This document shows positions 1 to 5,383 of a stretch of DNA of 6,071 nucleotides, piece by piece. How positions within the stretch are numbered: the first letter of the stretch is position 1; the number at the start of each line of letters is the position of its first letter. A program made the position numbers and the translations under genes. Below the pieces are notes generated by a model. The model ran no database searches, was not told where the DNA came from, and saw nothing but the letters and a program-made list of their open reading frames with translations. Source of the stretch: an uncultured Eubacteriales bacterium (GTDB lineage Bacteria > Bacillota > Clostridia > Lachnospirales > Lachnospiraceae); NCBI GenBank assembly GCA_949286775.1, contig CASEDW010000189.1, positions 1-6,071 of the forward strand. The letters run 5' to 3'.

Positions 1-42
1 AAGGATGAAGGTCTGATATAAACCGGTTAAAAGATCATCCAT
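1..42 (-). CDS. Amino acid ABC transporter permease, N-terminal fragment (cut by window edge)
   Basis: Fourteen codons are visible, reading MDDLLTGLYQTFIL from an ATG at 42-40 and open to the window edge. A strong Shine-Dalgarno site (GGGGAG, 54-49) lies 6 nt upstream of the ATG, which supports a real start although the fragment is too short for most ORF callers. Its position directly after an SBP_bac_3 solute-binding gene on the same strand, and an N-terminus of the short amphipathic type that precedes the first membrane helix in HisM/GlnP-type permeases, make the membrane subunit of a polar amino acid importer the natural reading. The ATPase gene would be expected further along, outside the window. 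No transmembrane segment or EAA loop is visible, so the family assignment rests on context. Confidence 0.78.
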   Translation of the reverse strand, partial: MDDLLTGLYQTFIL

Positions 43-48
43 TATTTT

Positions 49-57
49 CTCCCCTCT
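49..57 (-). promoter_or_regulatory. Ribosome binding site of the permease gene
   Basis: The minus strand reads AGAGGGGAG, ending 6 nt before the ATG at 42. It fixes the permease start. It lies only 8 nt downstream of the base of the intergenic hairpin at 66-95, close enough that the hairpin could affect ribosome access, although the site itself is outside the stem. Confidence 0.75.
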
Positions 58-65
58 ATTACAAG

Positions 66-95
66 AATAAGGGTCAAATAATTTTGACCCTTATT
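66..95 (-). repeat. Perfect 13-bp intergenic hairpin between solute-binding gene and permease gene
   Basis: AATAAGGGTCAAA at 66-78 is exactly complementary to TTTGACCCTTATT at 83-95, leaving a 4-nt loop (79-82). In the minus-strand transcript the hairpin begins 38 nt after the stop codon of the solute-binding gene. It is followed by a mixed U-rich stretch (UUAUUCUUGU when the 3' arm's last bases are included) and not a clean U-run. Hairpins here in importer operons are known to act as leaky terminators or as barriers to 3' exonucleases, giving much more binding protein than permease. Which of the two applies here cannot be told from sequence. Confidence 0.85.
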
Positions 96-133
96 ACAGT
101 TTAAAATGAATATTAAATTATTTCAAGTAAAAG

Positions 134-967
134 TTACTCGGCAACGATATATTTATCGAGAATTGCCTGGATTGAACCGTCTTCTGTGAATTTCGCGAGA
201 GCGGCGTTGATCTTGTCAAGAAGATCAGTGTTCTCTTTAGCTACAGCGATGGCGTAATCTTCCACTGCATACTCCGTTTCGAGGATCTTAAGTCCTTCGT
301 TCGCATCAACAAAAGCGATTGCCGGCTGCTGGTCGATTACTACACAGTCAACTTTTCCCTGCTGAAGAGCCTGAACTGCTGTTGCTCCGTTTGTATATGC
401 TATAACAGCATCATTGCCATACTGATCCATGCAATACTGAGCTCCTGTAGTTCCTTCCTGTGTTCCGATAAGTTTTCCTTCAAGGTCATCTACGCTGGCG
501 ATATCAGAGTCTTCCGGAACAATGATTACCTGAACTCCTGTAGCATAAGAATCTGAGAAGTTTACGTTTTCAAGACGGTCAGGATCAACTGTCATTCCTG
601 CCATGCCGATATCAATTTTTCCTGTCTGCACAGAAGTAACGATGGATGAGAAATCCATATCGATAATTTCAAGCTCCATGCCAAGTTCATCGGCGATAAG
701 AGCTGCGATCTCAGGATCGATACCTACGATTGTATCGCCGTCATAATACTCGTACGGAGGGAATGCGGCGTTTGTTCCCATAGTAAGGATGCCGTCGTCG
801 TCAGCTGATGCTTCCTGCTCTGTTGAAGCTTCTGCTGAACCTTCTTCTGTATTGTTTTCTGTTTCAGCGGCTGATTTGTCTGCCGCTGCGTCATCAGATG
901 CTCCGCAGGCTGTCATTGAAAATGCGAATGCTGAACAAAGCGCGATTGCAACTAATTTCTTTTTCAT
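134..967 (-). CDS. Polar amino acid ABC transporter, lipoprotein solute-binding protein (SBP_bac_3 family)
   Basis: This 277-residue protein captures an amino acid outside the membrane and delivers it to the permease encoded next. A signal peptide with Lys2-4 and a hydrophobic core ends in a lipobox (MTAC), so Cys21 should be lipidated. Residues 22-59 form an acidic, Ala/Ser/Glu-rich tether. The binding domain follows, with FPPYEYYDG (69-77), GIDPEIA (82-88), MTVDPDR with Arg131, GTQEGTTG (168-175) and VIDQQPA containing Asp212. In the family, the Arg and Asp at these places hold the carboxylate and amino groups of an alpha-amino acid. The sequence style leans towards basic amino acid binders, but the ligand is not certain. 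The ATG at 967 has AGAGGA 8 nt upstream. It appears to be the first gene of its operon, with a promoter near 1010-1038 and the permease beginning 91 nt downstream. Confidence 0.93.
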   Translation of the reverse strand: MKKKLVAIALCSAFAFSMTACGASDDAAADKSAAETENNTEEGSAEASTEQEASADDDGILTMGTNAAFPPYEYYDGDTIVGIDPEIAALIADELGMELEIIDMDFSSIVTSVQTGKIDIGMAGMTVDPDRLENVNFSDSYATGVQVIIVPEDSDIASVDDLEGKLIGTQEGTTGAQYCMDQYGNDAVIAYTNGATAVQALQQGKVDCVVIDQQPAIAFVDANEGLKILETEYAVEDYAIAVAKENTDLLDKINAALAKFTEDGSIQAILDKYIVAE

Positions 968-1009
968 GATAATTATCCTCTTTTCCTCATAATCAAAAAT
1001 TCAAATCTG

Positions 1010-1038
1010 AGTATATACATTTATGCAAAAAAATGCAA
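1010..1038 (-). promoter_or_regulatory. Probable promoter of the amino acid transporter operon
   Basis: On the minus strand TTGCAT (1038-1033) and TATACT (1015-1010) are separated by 17 nt. The -10 matches the sigma-A consensus at five of six bases and the -35 at three of six. The predicted transcript would start near 1003 and have a short leader of about 36 nt, too short for a riboswitch. A better -35-like hexamer, TTGACT at 1062-1057, lies further upstream but has no good -10 at standard spacing. The promoter is the first suitable site after the upstream terminator. Confidence 0.5.
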
Positions 1039-1063
1039 GATAAAATTAATAAAATGAGTCAAG

Positions 1064-1081
1064 GGACAAATGGACACAAAT
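1064..1081. repeat. Tandem imperfect direct repeat upstream of the transporter promoter
   Basis: GGACAAAT at 1064-1071 is followed immediately by GGACACAAAT at 1072-1081, two copies of one motif differing by a two-base insertion. The pair sits between the upstream terminator and the promoter of the amino acid transporter operon, where an activator site could lie. The repeat is short and may be chance. Confidence 0.4.
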
Positions 1082-1096
1082 CGGATGCTTGCATAC

Positions 1097-1140
1097 AAAA
1101 AAGCCATGCGGCTTCACGAAAAATGAAACGCATGACTTTT
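1097..1140 (-). terminator. Intrinsic terminator of the ThuA-like gene
   Basis: In the minus-strand transcript a 12-bp stem pairs AAAAGTCATGCG (1140-1129) with CGCATGGCTTTT (1110-1099), with a single G-U pair. A small inner stem (TTCA with TGAA) lies inside the loop. The 3' arm runs into six T residues (1102-1097). The stem begins 9 nt after the stop codon at 1150. The A-run at the foot of the 5' arm gives T-rich ends on both strands, so it could also stop plus-strand transcription, although no plus-strand gene is seen nearby. Confidence 0.9.
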
Positions 1141-1149
1141 TAACATTAA

Positions 1150-1980
1150 TCAATAATATGGGAAAAGTTTAAGTCTGTTGTCTCCTGAACGGTCAGGTTT
1201 TCCAAGAGTTACTTTTCCTGTCGCAGCCCACTCAGCGCCGCGCACCAATAGTCCAAGGAAATTAAATCTGTCAAGAGCTTCCCAATGACCGATAGTCGTA
1301 ACAAATACACGGCCTTTTCCGTACTCGTTTGTCCACATAACAGGAGTATACTGATTAACTCCCGGAAGGTTCTCAAGTTTTCCGTCAGGAATTACAACAG
1401 GATGATGTTTTGGAGGCCATCCCGGAACTTTGTAGTTCTCAATATCATCAAAAATAGAGCAGAGAACATGCATCTTTGCTTCCGGATGAACAATAACCTG
1501 TGTAAAGAGATCGTCAAATACGTTCATCCACTTTTTGTCGATACCCACTGTGATAGGATGATCAGGATCAGTAACTTCAACAAAGTGGTCGTCCTTCGGA
1601 CATCTTCTGCATCCCTTGCCCATATCGCAGTATCCGCCAAGAAGTTTTCTCCACTCATCCGGCCAGTCGGAATCTACCCATACTGATGAATGATAGAAAA
1701 CGATACCTTTTCCGTTAGCGACAAAATCATAGATGGCGGACTCAGTCTTTTCGCCGAAACGTCTCGCGTGTTCCGTTGGGAACAGTTTTCCGTCATAGTC
1801 GATAAAGATGAGATCATAGGGTTCAAAAAAATCAGGTCCGCAATTTCTGATTTCTTCGGTGATGGATACTTCGAATCTTCCTGTCGCCTCAAGAAGTTCC
1901 GCAAGTTTTCCAATGATTTTTCTTCCCTGATGTTCAACGGTGATCAAACCGCCGACAAGCAAAACTTTTATTTTGTCCAT
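1150..1980 (-). CDS. ThuA-family protein (class I glutamine amidotransferase-like fold), substrate unknown
   Basis: This 276-residue protein has the full length and motif order of the ThuA family, named for a trehalose utilisation protein of rhizobia. It starts with a Rossmann-like strand (KIKVLLVGG, 3-11). GKGIVFYHSSVW (90-101) occupies the place of the amidotransferase nucleophile elbow, with no cysteine there, so glutaminase activity is not expected. DPDHPIT (138-144) and VFDDLF (154-159) follow. Near the C-terminus is YGKGRVFVTTIGHWEAL (220-236), the most diagnostic family segment, then GAEWAATGKV. No signal peptide is seen, so it should be cytoplasmic. An unusual Cys118, Cys124, Cys127 cluster lies after GGY. 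The ATG at 1980 follows AGAGGTG by 5 nt. The gene is a single-gene unit with its own promoter and terminator. A carbohydrate-related role is a family-level guess; neither neighbour supports it. Confidence 0.88.
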   Translation of the reverse strand: MDKIKVLLVGGLITVEHQGRKIIGKLAELLEATGRFEVSITEEIRNCGPDFFEPYDLIFIDYDGKLFPTEHARRFGEKTESAIYDFVANGKGIVFYHSSVWVDSDWPDEWRKLLGGYCDMGKGCRRCPKDDHFVEVTDPDHPITVGIDKKWMNVFDDLFTQVIVHPEAKMHVLCSIFDDIENYKVPGWPPKHHPVVIPDGKLENLPGVNQYTPVMWTNEYGKGRVFVTTIGHWEALDRFNFLGLLVRGAEWAATGKVTLGKPDRSGDNRLKLFPYY

Positions 1981-2011
1981 TTTGTCACCTCTTGTTCGTT
2001 TTTTTCTTTAT

Positions 2012-2040
2012 ATTATACAACATTTTCACAAAAATTTCAC
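2012..2040 (-). promoter_or_regulatory. Promoter of the ThuA-like gene
   Basis: The minus strand has a perfect -10, TATAAT (2017-2012), with GTGAAA (2040-2035, four of six matches to TTGACA) 17 nt upstream. Transcription would begin around 2005, giving a leader of roughly 25 nt that carries the AGAGGTG ribosome binding site (1992-1986). It lies after the phoU terminator, which supports independent transcription of this gene. Confidence 0.7.
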
Positions 2041-2073
2041 CAACTAAATTTCCGCTTCCAAACTGCAATGTTC

Positions 2074-2107
2074 AAAAAAGACTGCCATATTTAAATGACA
2101 GCCTTTT
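2074..2107 (-). terminator. Intrinsic terminator of the pst-phoU operon
   Basis: The minus-strand transcript pairs AAAAGGCTGTCAT (2107-2095) with ATGGCAGTCTTTT (2088-2076), a 13-bp stem with two G-U pairs and a 6-nt loop. The stem runs into six T residues (2079-2074). It begins 27 nt after the phoU stop codon and marks the end of the phosphate operon. Confidence 0.9.
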
Positions 2108-2134
2108 AAACAACTCAATATTTATAAAACAGTT

Positions 2135-2794
2135 TTACTCTTCTGTATCGACATCAATAGGATGATCGTCCAGTGAAAAGATAACCCACTCGGCAATATT
2201 TGTAGCATGATCGCCGATACGCTCAAGATATTTGTTGACCATCAGCAGATCCGCCGCGTGCTCCGCGTAATCTCTGTTTGACTGGATTACTTCGATAAGA
2301 TCTGATTTTACTTTTACAAAAAGTGAGTCTACAACATCGTCGCGTTTGATTACTTCACGCGCTTTTTCCATATCTTTCTCAACATAAGCTTCCAGCGCCT
2401 GTATAAGCATTACCACAGTTTCAGAAGCCATTCTCTTTATATGGTCTTCATTCATTCTGTATGGGCTGTCAGCCATCATAACAGTAAGCTCGGCTATATC
2501 AGCCGCCTGGTCGCCGATACGTTCCATATCAGTAACCATTTTAAGAGCCGCCGTTATGTTTCTAAGGTCTTTAGCCACAGGCTGCTGCTGGATCAAAAGC
2601 TGAAAACAAATATTTTCAATTCTTTTCTGCTCCTGATTGATGAATTCGTCATCTTTCATTATTCTTTTTGCTTTTTCGACATCCTGACTGAAAAACGCTG
2701 AAACAGTGCTCTGGATCGCGTTTTCGATCATGTTGCCCATATTAATCATTTCATTGCTGAGCTGGCGTAACTGCTCGTCAAATTTAACTCTCAT
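2135..2794 (-). CDS. phoU: Phosphate signalling protein PhoU
   Basis: PhoU is a cytoplasmic, peripheral regulator that links the PstSCAB transporter to phosphate signalling, usually through a PhoR-type kinase, and restrains the phosphate starvation response. The protein is 219 residues, typical for the family, and all-helical with two repeated three-helix bundles. Each repeat carries the metal-binding signature: ERIGDQAADIAE (91-102) and ERIGDHATNIAE (191-202). I chose ATG 2794 over an in-frame TTG at 2821. The TTG lies inside the end of pstB and adds nine residues not usual in PhoU. GGAGG and AGAGG lie 11 and 4 nt upstream of the ATG, and the protein then begins MRVKFDEQL, as family members do. 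The gap from the pstB stop is 19 nt. It is the last gene of the operon. No phoPR genes are in view. Confidence 0.95.
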   Translation of the reverse strand: MRVKFDEQLRQLSNEMINMGNMIENAIQSTVSAFFSQDVEKAKRIMKDDEFINQEQKRIENICFQLLIQQQPVAKDLRNITAALKMVTDMERIGDQAADIAELTVMMADSPYRMNEDHIKRMASETVVMLIQALEAYVEKDMEKAREVIKRDDVVDSLFVKVKSDLIEVIQSNRDYAEHAADLLMVNKYLERIGDHATNIAEWVIFSLDDHPIDVDTEE

Positions 2795-2810
2795 TTTTCC
2801 TCTTTCCTCC
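2795..2810 (-). promoter_or_regulatory. Ribosome binding site that decides the phoU start
   Basis: The minus strand just after the pstB stop reads GGAGGAAAGAGGAAAA and then ATG. There are two purine-rich cores, GGAGG (2810-2806) and GAGG (2802-2799), either of which could pair with 16S rRNA. Both fall inside the coding region if the TTG at 2821 were the start, so they favour ATG 2794. Confidence 0.75.
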
Positions 2811-2813
2811 GAA

Positions 2814-3575
2814 TCAGCCAAATCTTCCTGTTATATAATCTTCAGTACGTTTATCCTGCGGATAAGAGAATATCTGCTTCGTTGTACCGTATTCTACAAG
2901 CTCTCCAAGAAGGAAGAACGCCGTGTAGTCAGCCACACGGGATGCCTGCTGCATATTGTGAGTAACGATAACTACAGTGTATTTTTTCTTTAATTCTTCC
3001 ATCAGGTCTTCGATCTTAGATGTAGAAATAGGGTCAAGGGCGCTGGTAGGCTCGTCCATCAGAAGAACTTCCGGCTGAACCGCCAAAGCTCTCGCGATAC
3101 AAAGTCTCTGCTGCTGTCCTCCTGAAAGTCCGAGGGCTGATTTTTTCAGACGGTCTTTTACCTCGTCAAAAATAGCCGCGCCTTTAAGACTTTCTTCAAC
3201 AATCACATCAAGTGTCTTTTTATCTTTAATGCCGTGTACCCTCGGTCCGTAAGCGACATTGTCATAAATGCTCATCGGGAACGGGTTCGGCTGCTGGAAT
3301 ACCATACCTACTTTTTTTCTTAAAATAGTAGTATCTACTCCCGGCTCATAAATATCCTCGTTGTCAAGATAAACTTTCCCTTCGATTTTTACGTTGTCAA
3401 CAAGGTCGTTCATTCTGTTAAGGGTCTTTAAGAATGTAGACTTACCGCATCCTGAAGGTCCGATAAACGCCGTTATCGCGTTTTCCTCAATATCCATATT
3501 TATGCCCTTCAACGCGTGATTTTCTCCATAGTACAGATGCAGATCATGCACACTGATTTTTTTATTTTCTATCAT
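2814..3575 (-). CDS. pstB: Phosphate ABC transporter ATP-binding protein PstB
   Basis: PstB is the cytoplasmic ATPase that drives phosphate import through PstC-PstA. At 253 residues it has the usual length. All ABC motifs are intact: Walker A GPSGCGKST (39-47), Q-loop FQQPNPFP (93-100), signature LSGGQQQR (150-157), Walker B LLMDEP (171-176), D-loop SALD (178-181) and the switch His206. The FQQPNPFPMSIYDNVAYGPR segment (93-112) and the ending YITGRFG are characteristic of PstB within the ABC superfamily, so the assignment is specific. The ATG at 3575 lies one base after the pstA stop codon, and the Shine-Dalgarno-like GAGG is embedded in the last codons of pstA, pointing to translational coupling. 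Confidence 0.98.
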   Translation of the reverse strand: MIENKKISVHDLHLYYGENHALKGINMDIEENAITAFIGPSGCGKSTFLKTLNRMNDLVDNVKIEGKVYLDNEDIYEPGVDTTILRKKVGMVFQQPNPFPMSIYDNVAYGPRVHGIKDKKTLDVIVEESLKGAAIFDEVKDRLKKSALGLSGGQQQRLCIARALAVQPEVLLMDEPTSALDPISTSKIEDLMEELKKKYTVVIVTHNMQQASRVADYTAFFLLGELVEYGTTKQIFSYPQDKRTEDYITGRFG

Positions 3576-3576
3576 A

Positions 3577-4464
3577 TTACTTTTTCCTCGTCAAATCAAA
3601 TTTTGCTGCCAGACGTTTTGTTCCGAAATTAATAAGAAGTACCAAAATCAAAAGAACTACAGCGATTCCGAACGCCGTTTCAAAGTCACCTTCACTTGTA
3701 GCCGAAAGGTAGAGCTGATTAGTCAGCGTACCGCCCGACTGGAAGATCTTCTCAAAGATTCCGAAGAATGACTTAGGCAGCAGTTTCGCGCTTCCCGCTG
3801 TGAACAGAAGCGCAGCAGATTCACCTACTATACGCCCTATCGCAAGTATGATACCTGTGATAATTCCCGGCATAGCCGATGGCAGTAAAATTGTTCTTAT
3901 CGTATGCCACTTGCCGGCACCGAGTCCTACAGCTCCATGTCTGTAGCTGTCCGGTACTGTTTTAAGAGCTTCCTGAGTATTTCTTGTAACAAGCGGAAGC
4001 ACCATAAGAACAAGTGTCAATGAACCTGTCAAAATTGAATAGCCGAGTCCCAGCGTCTGTCCGAAGAACATCATACCGAACAGACCAAAGATAATAGAAG
4101 GGATACCCGAAAGTGTTTCAGTCGCGAATTCGATGGCAGATACAAGTTTGCCCGGTTTCGCGTATTCATTAAGATATATGGCCGCTCCGACGCCTACAGG
4201 AGTTACTATAAGCATCGTTATGATTACGATCATAAGCGTATTTACAATATTGCCGGCAATACCGACAGTTCCCTGAAGAACTGACGTTACCGTTGTAAGG
4301 AATTCCCAGTTGACCTGACCGATTCCGCGGACTACGACATAGATAATGATTCCTGCCAGAAGGACAACGGTGAGCGCAGCGCAGAAATAAATCAGAAAAT
4401 ATAGACATTTGTCTTTCGGTCTTTTTACTTTGGCCTTTATAGATGTATTCTGTAAATTAGTCAT
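3577..4464 (-). CDS. pstA: Phosphate ABC transporter permease PstA
   Basis: PstA is one of the two membrane subunits of the phosphate channel. The protein has 295 residues, a short basic cytoplasmic N-terminus and about six hydrophobic segments (roughly 23-47, 70-98, 114-137, 142-160, 198-224 and 264-282). The cytoplasmic EAA loop that contacts PstB spans about 165-200, with EALKTVPDSYR and LGAGKWHTI leading to LLPSAMPGI. ETLSGIPSIIFG (116-127) is a conserved PstA/PstC-type segment. The ATG at 4464 lies inside the last codons of pstC (8-nt overlap), with AGAGGG about 9 nt upstream inside pstC, so translation is probably coupled. The pairing with PstC, PstB and PhoU makes the assignment firm. 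Confidence 0.97.
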   Translation of the reverse strand: MTNLQNTSIKAKVKRPKDKCLYFLIYFCAALTVVLLAGIIIYVVVRGIGQVNWEFLTTVTSVLQGTVGIAGNIVNTLMIVIITMLIVTPVGVGAAIYLNEYAKPGKLVSAIEFATETLSGIPSIIFGLFGMMFFGQTLGLGYSILTGSLTLVLMVLPLVTRNTQEALKTVPDSYRHGAVGLGAGKWHTIRTILLPSAMPGIITGIILAIGRIVGESAALLFTAGSAKLLPKSFFGIFEKIFQSGGTLTNQLYLSATSEGDFETAFGIAVVLLILVLLINFGTKRLAAKFDLTRKK

Positions 4465-5365
4465 TTTCCACTGCCCTCTTTCTCATTCTCTGCAAAACAA
4501 GATTAATGATCATTATAAATACAAACAGTACGAGTCCTACAGTGAAAAGAACTTCTCTGTGAAGTCCTTCCGCGTAACTCATCTCGCTTACGAGCTGTGT
4601 CGTCAAAAATCTTACCGAATTGAAAGGAAGCGGAAGATTTACCGATCCTCCGGCAACCATGTTAATAGCCATGGCCTCTCCTAAAGCTCGTCCTATACCA
4701 AGGACAACGCCTGTTAAGATTCCCGATTTAGCGGCAGGTATAACTACTTTAAATATAGTCTGCATCTTGCTCGCTCCGAGGGCAAGAGAAGCACCGCGTA
4801 AGTTATTTGAAACCGCTTTAATAGAGGATACGCTCACGTTTACTACTGTCGGAAGGATCATTATCGCAAGAACAATAATTGCAGACAGCATATTAGAGCC
4901 ACCGGTGAACTGATGCGTTTCCGACCCGGCAAATATTATTTTCTCCAGTTTATACATCAGCGGGTTCAGAATCATCATTCCCAGAAGTCCGTATATAACC
5001 GAAGGTATTGCCGCAAGAAGTTCGACCGCCGGCTGCACTATAGCAGCAAGTTTTTTATTTGCGATATCAGTAAGGAAAACAGCCGTAAGAAGCGCTATCG
5101 GAACACCGATCGCGACGCTAAGAGCCGTTCCCACAATGGATGAAAGAATTATATATAAAATACCGTACGAAGGGTTTTCAGCCGTTGGCTGCCATACTGT
5201 TCCAAACAGCAGTTCAGGCACCCCGACTTTTGCTAACGCCGGGGTACCTTCTGCGATCATGTATATTGTTATGGAACAGACTGCAATGATTGCAATTACA
5301 GCGCATATTCTTACAATATTTTTCGCCGTAATTTCAACGGGATTTCTCTTTGCTTTTCTGTTCAT
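4457..5365 (-). CDS. pstC: Phosphate ABC transporter permease PstC
   Basis: PstC is the partner membrane subunit of PstA and docks the phosphate-loaded PstS. The protein has 302 residues, a basic N-terminus and a first helix at about 17-38. An external loop containing GTVWQPTAENPSYGIL (55-70) follows, then a conserved helix region with ELLAAIPSVIYGLLGM (115-130). The EAA loop (about 182-217) includes IKAVSNNLRGASLALGASK and VVIPAAKSGI, followed by GIGRALGEAMA (223-233). The W-P-T-x(4)-YGIL loop and the GRALGEAMA motif are typical of PstC and separate it from PstA. The ATG at 5365 has GGAGG 10 nt upstream, in the 18-nt gap after pstS. Its last codons overlap the pstA start by 8 nt. Confidence 0.97.
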   Translation of the reverse strand: MNRKAKRNPVEITAKNIVRICAVIAIIAVCSITIYMIAEGTPALAKVGVPELLFGTVWQPTAENPSYGILYIILSSIVGTALSVAIGVPIALLTAVFLTDIANKKLAAIVQPAVELLAAIPSVIYGLLGMMILNPLMYKLEKIIFAGSETHQFTGGSNMLSAIIVLAIMILPTVVNVSVSSIKAVSNNLRGASLALGASKMQTIFKVVIPAAKSGILTGVVLGIGRALGEAMAINMVAGGSVNLPLPFNSVRFLTTQLVSEMSYAEGLHREVLFTVGLVLFVFIMIINLVLQRMRKRAVEND

Positions 5366-5383
5366 AATTAATTAGCCTCCAGA

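Noticed and set aside
789..992. 67-codon plus-strand open frame, Ser/Ala-rich
   Set aside because: It is the antisense of the signal peptide and acidic tether of the solute-binding gene; its composition simply mirrors those repetitive codons and no ribosome binding site fits.
968..1009. Riboswitch or T-box leader ahead of the amino acid binding protein
   Set aside because: The likely leader is only about 36 nt and no conserved aptamer or alternative stem is visible; too short for either.
1085..1094. Short palindrome ATGCTTGCAT as a possible operator
   Set aside because: Only 4-bp arms, and it lies at the tail of the terminator about 45 nt upstream of the proposed -35; likely chance.
1285..1686. 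133-codon plus-strand open frame
   Set aside because: Lies wholly antisense within the ThuA-like gene and has no protein-family features.
1690..2094. 134-codon plus-strand open frame across the 5' end of the ThuA-like gene and its promoter
   Set aside because: Antisense to a well-supported gene, crosses its promoter and the upstream terminator, no recognisable domain or good ribosome binding site.
4169..4408. 79-codon minus-strand open frame inside pstA
   Set aside because: An out-of-frame shadow of pstA, rich in Arg, Cys and Ser as expected of a shifted frame over membrane helices.
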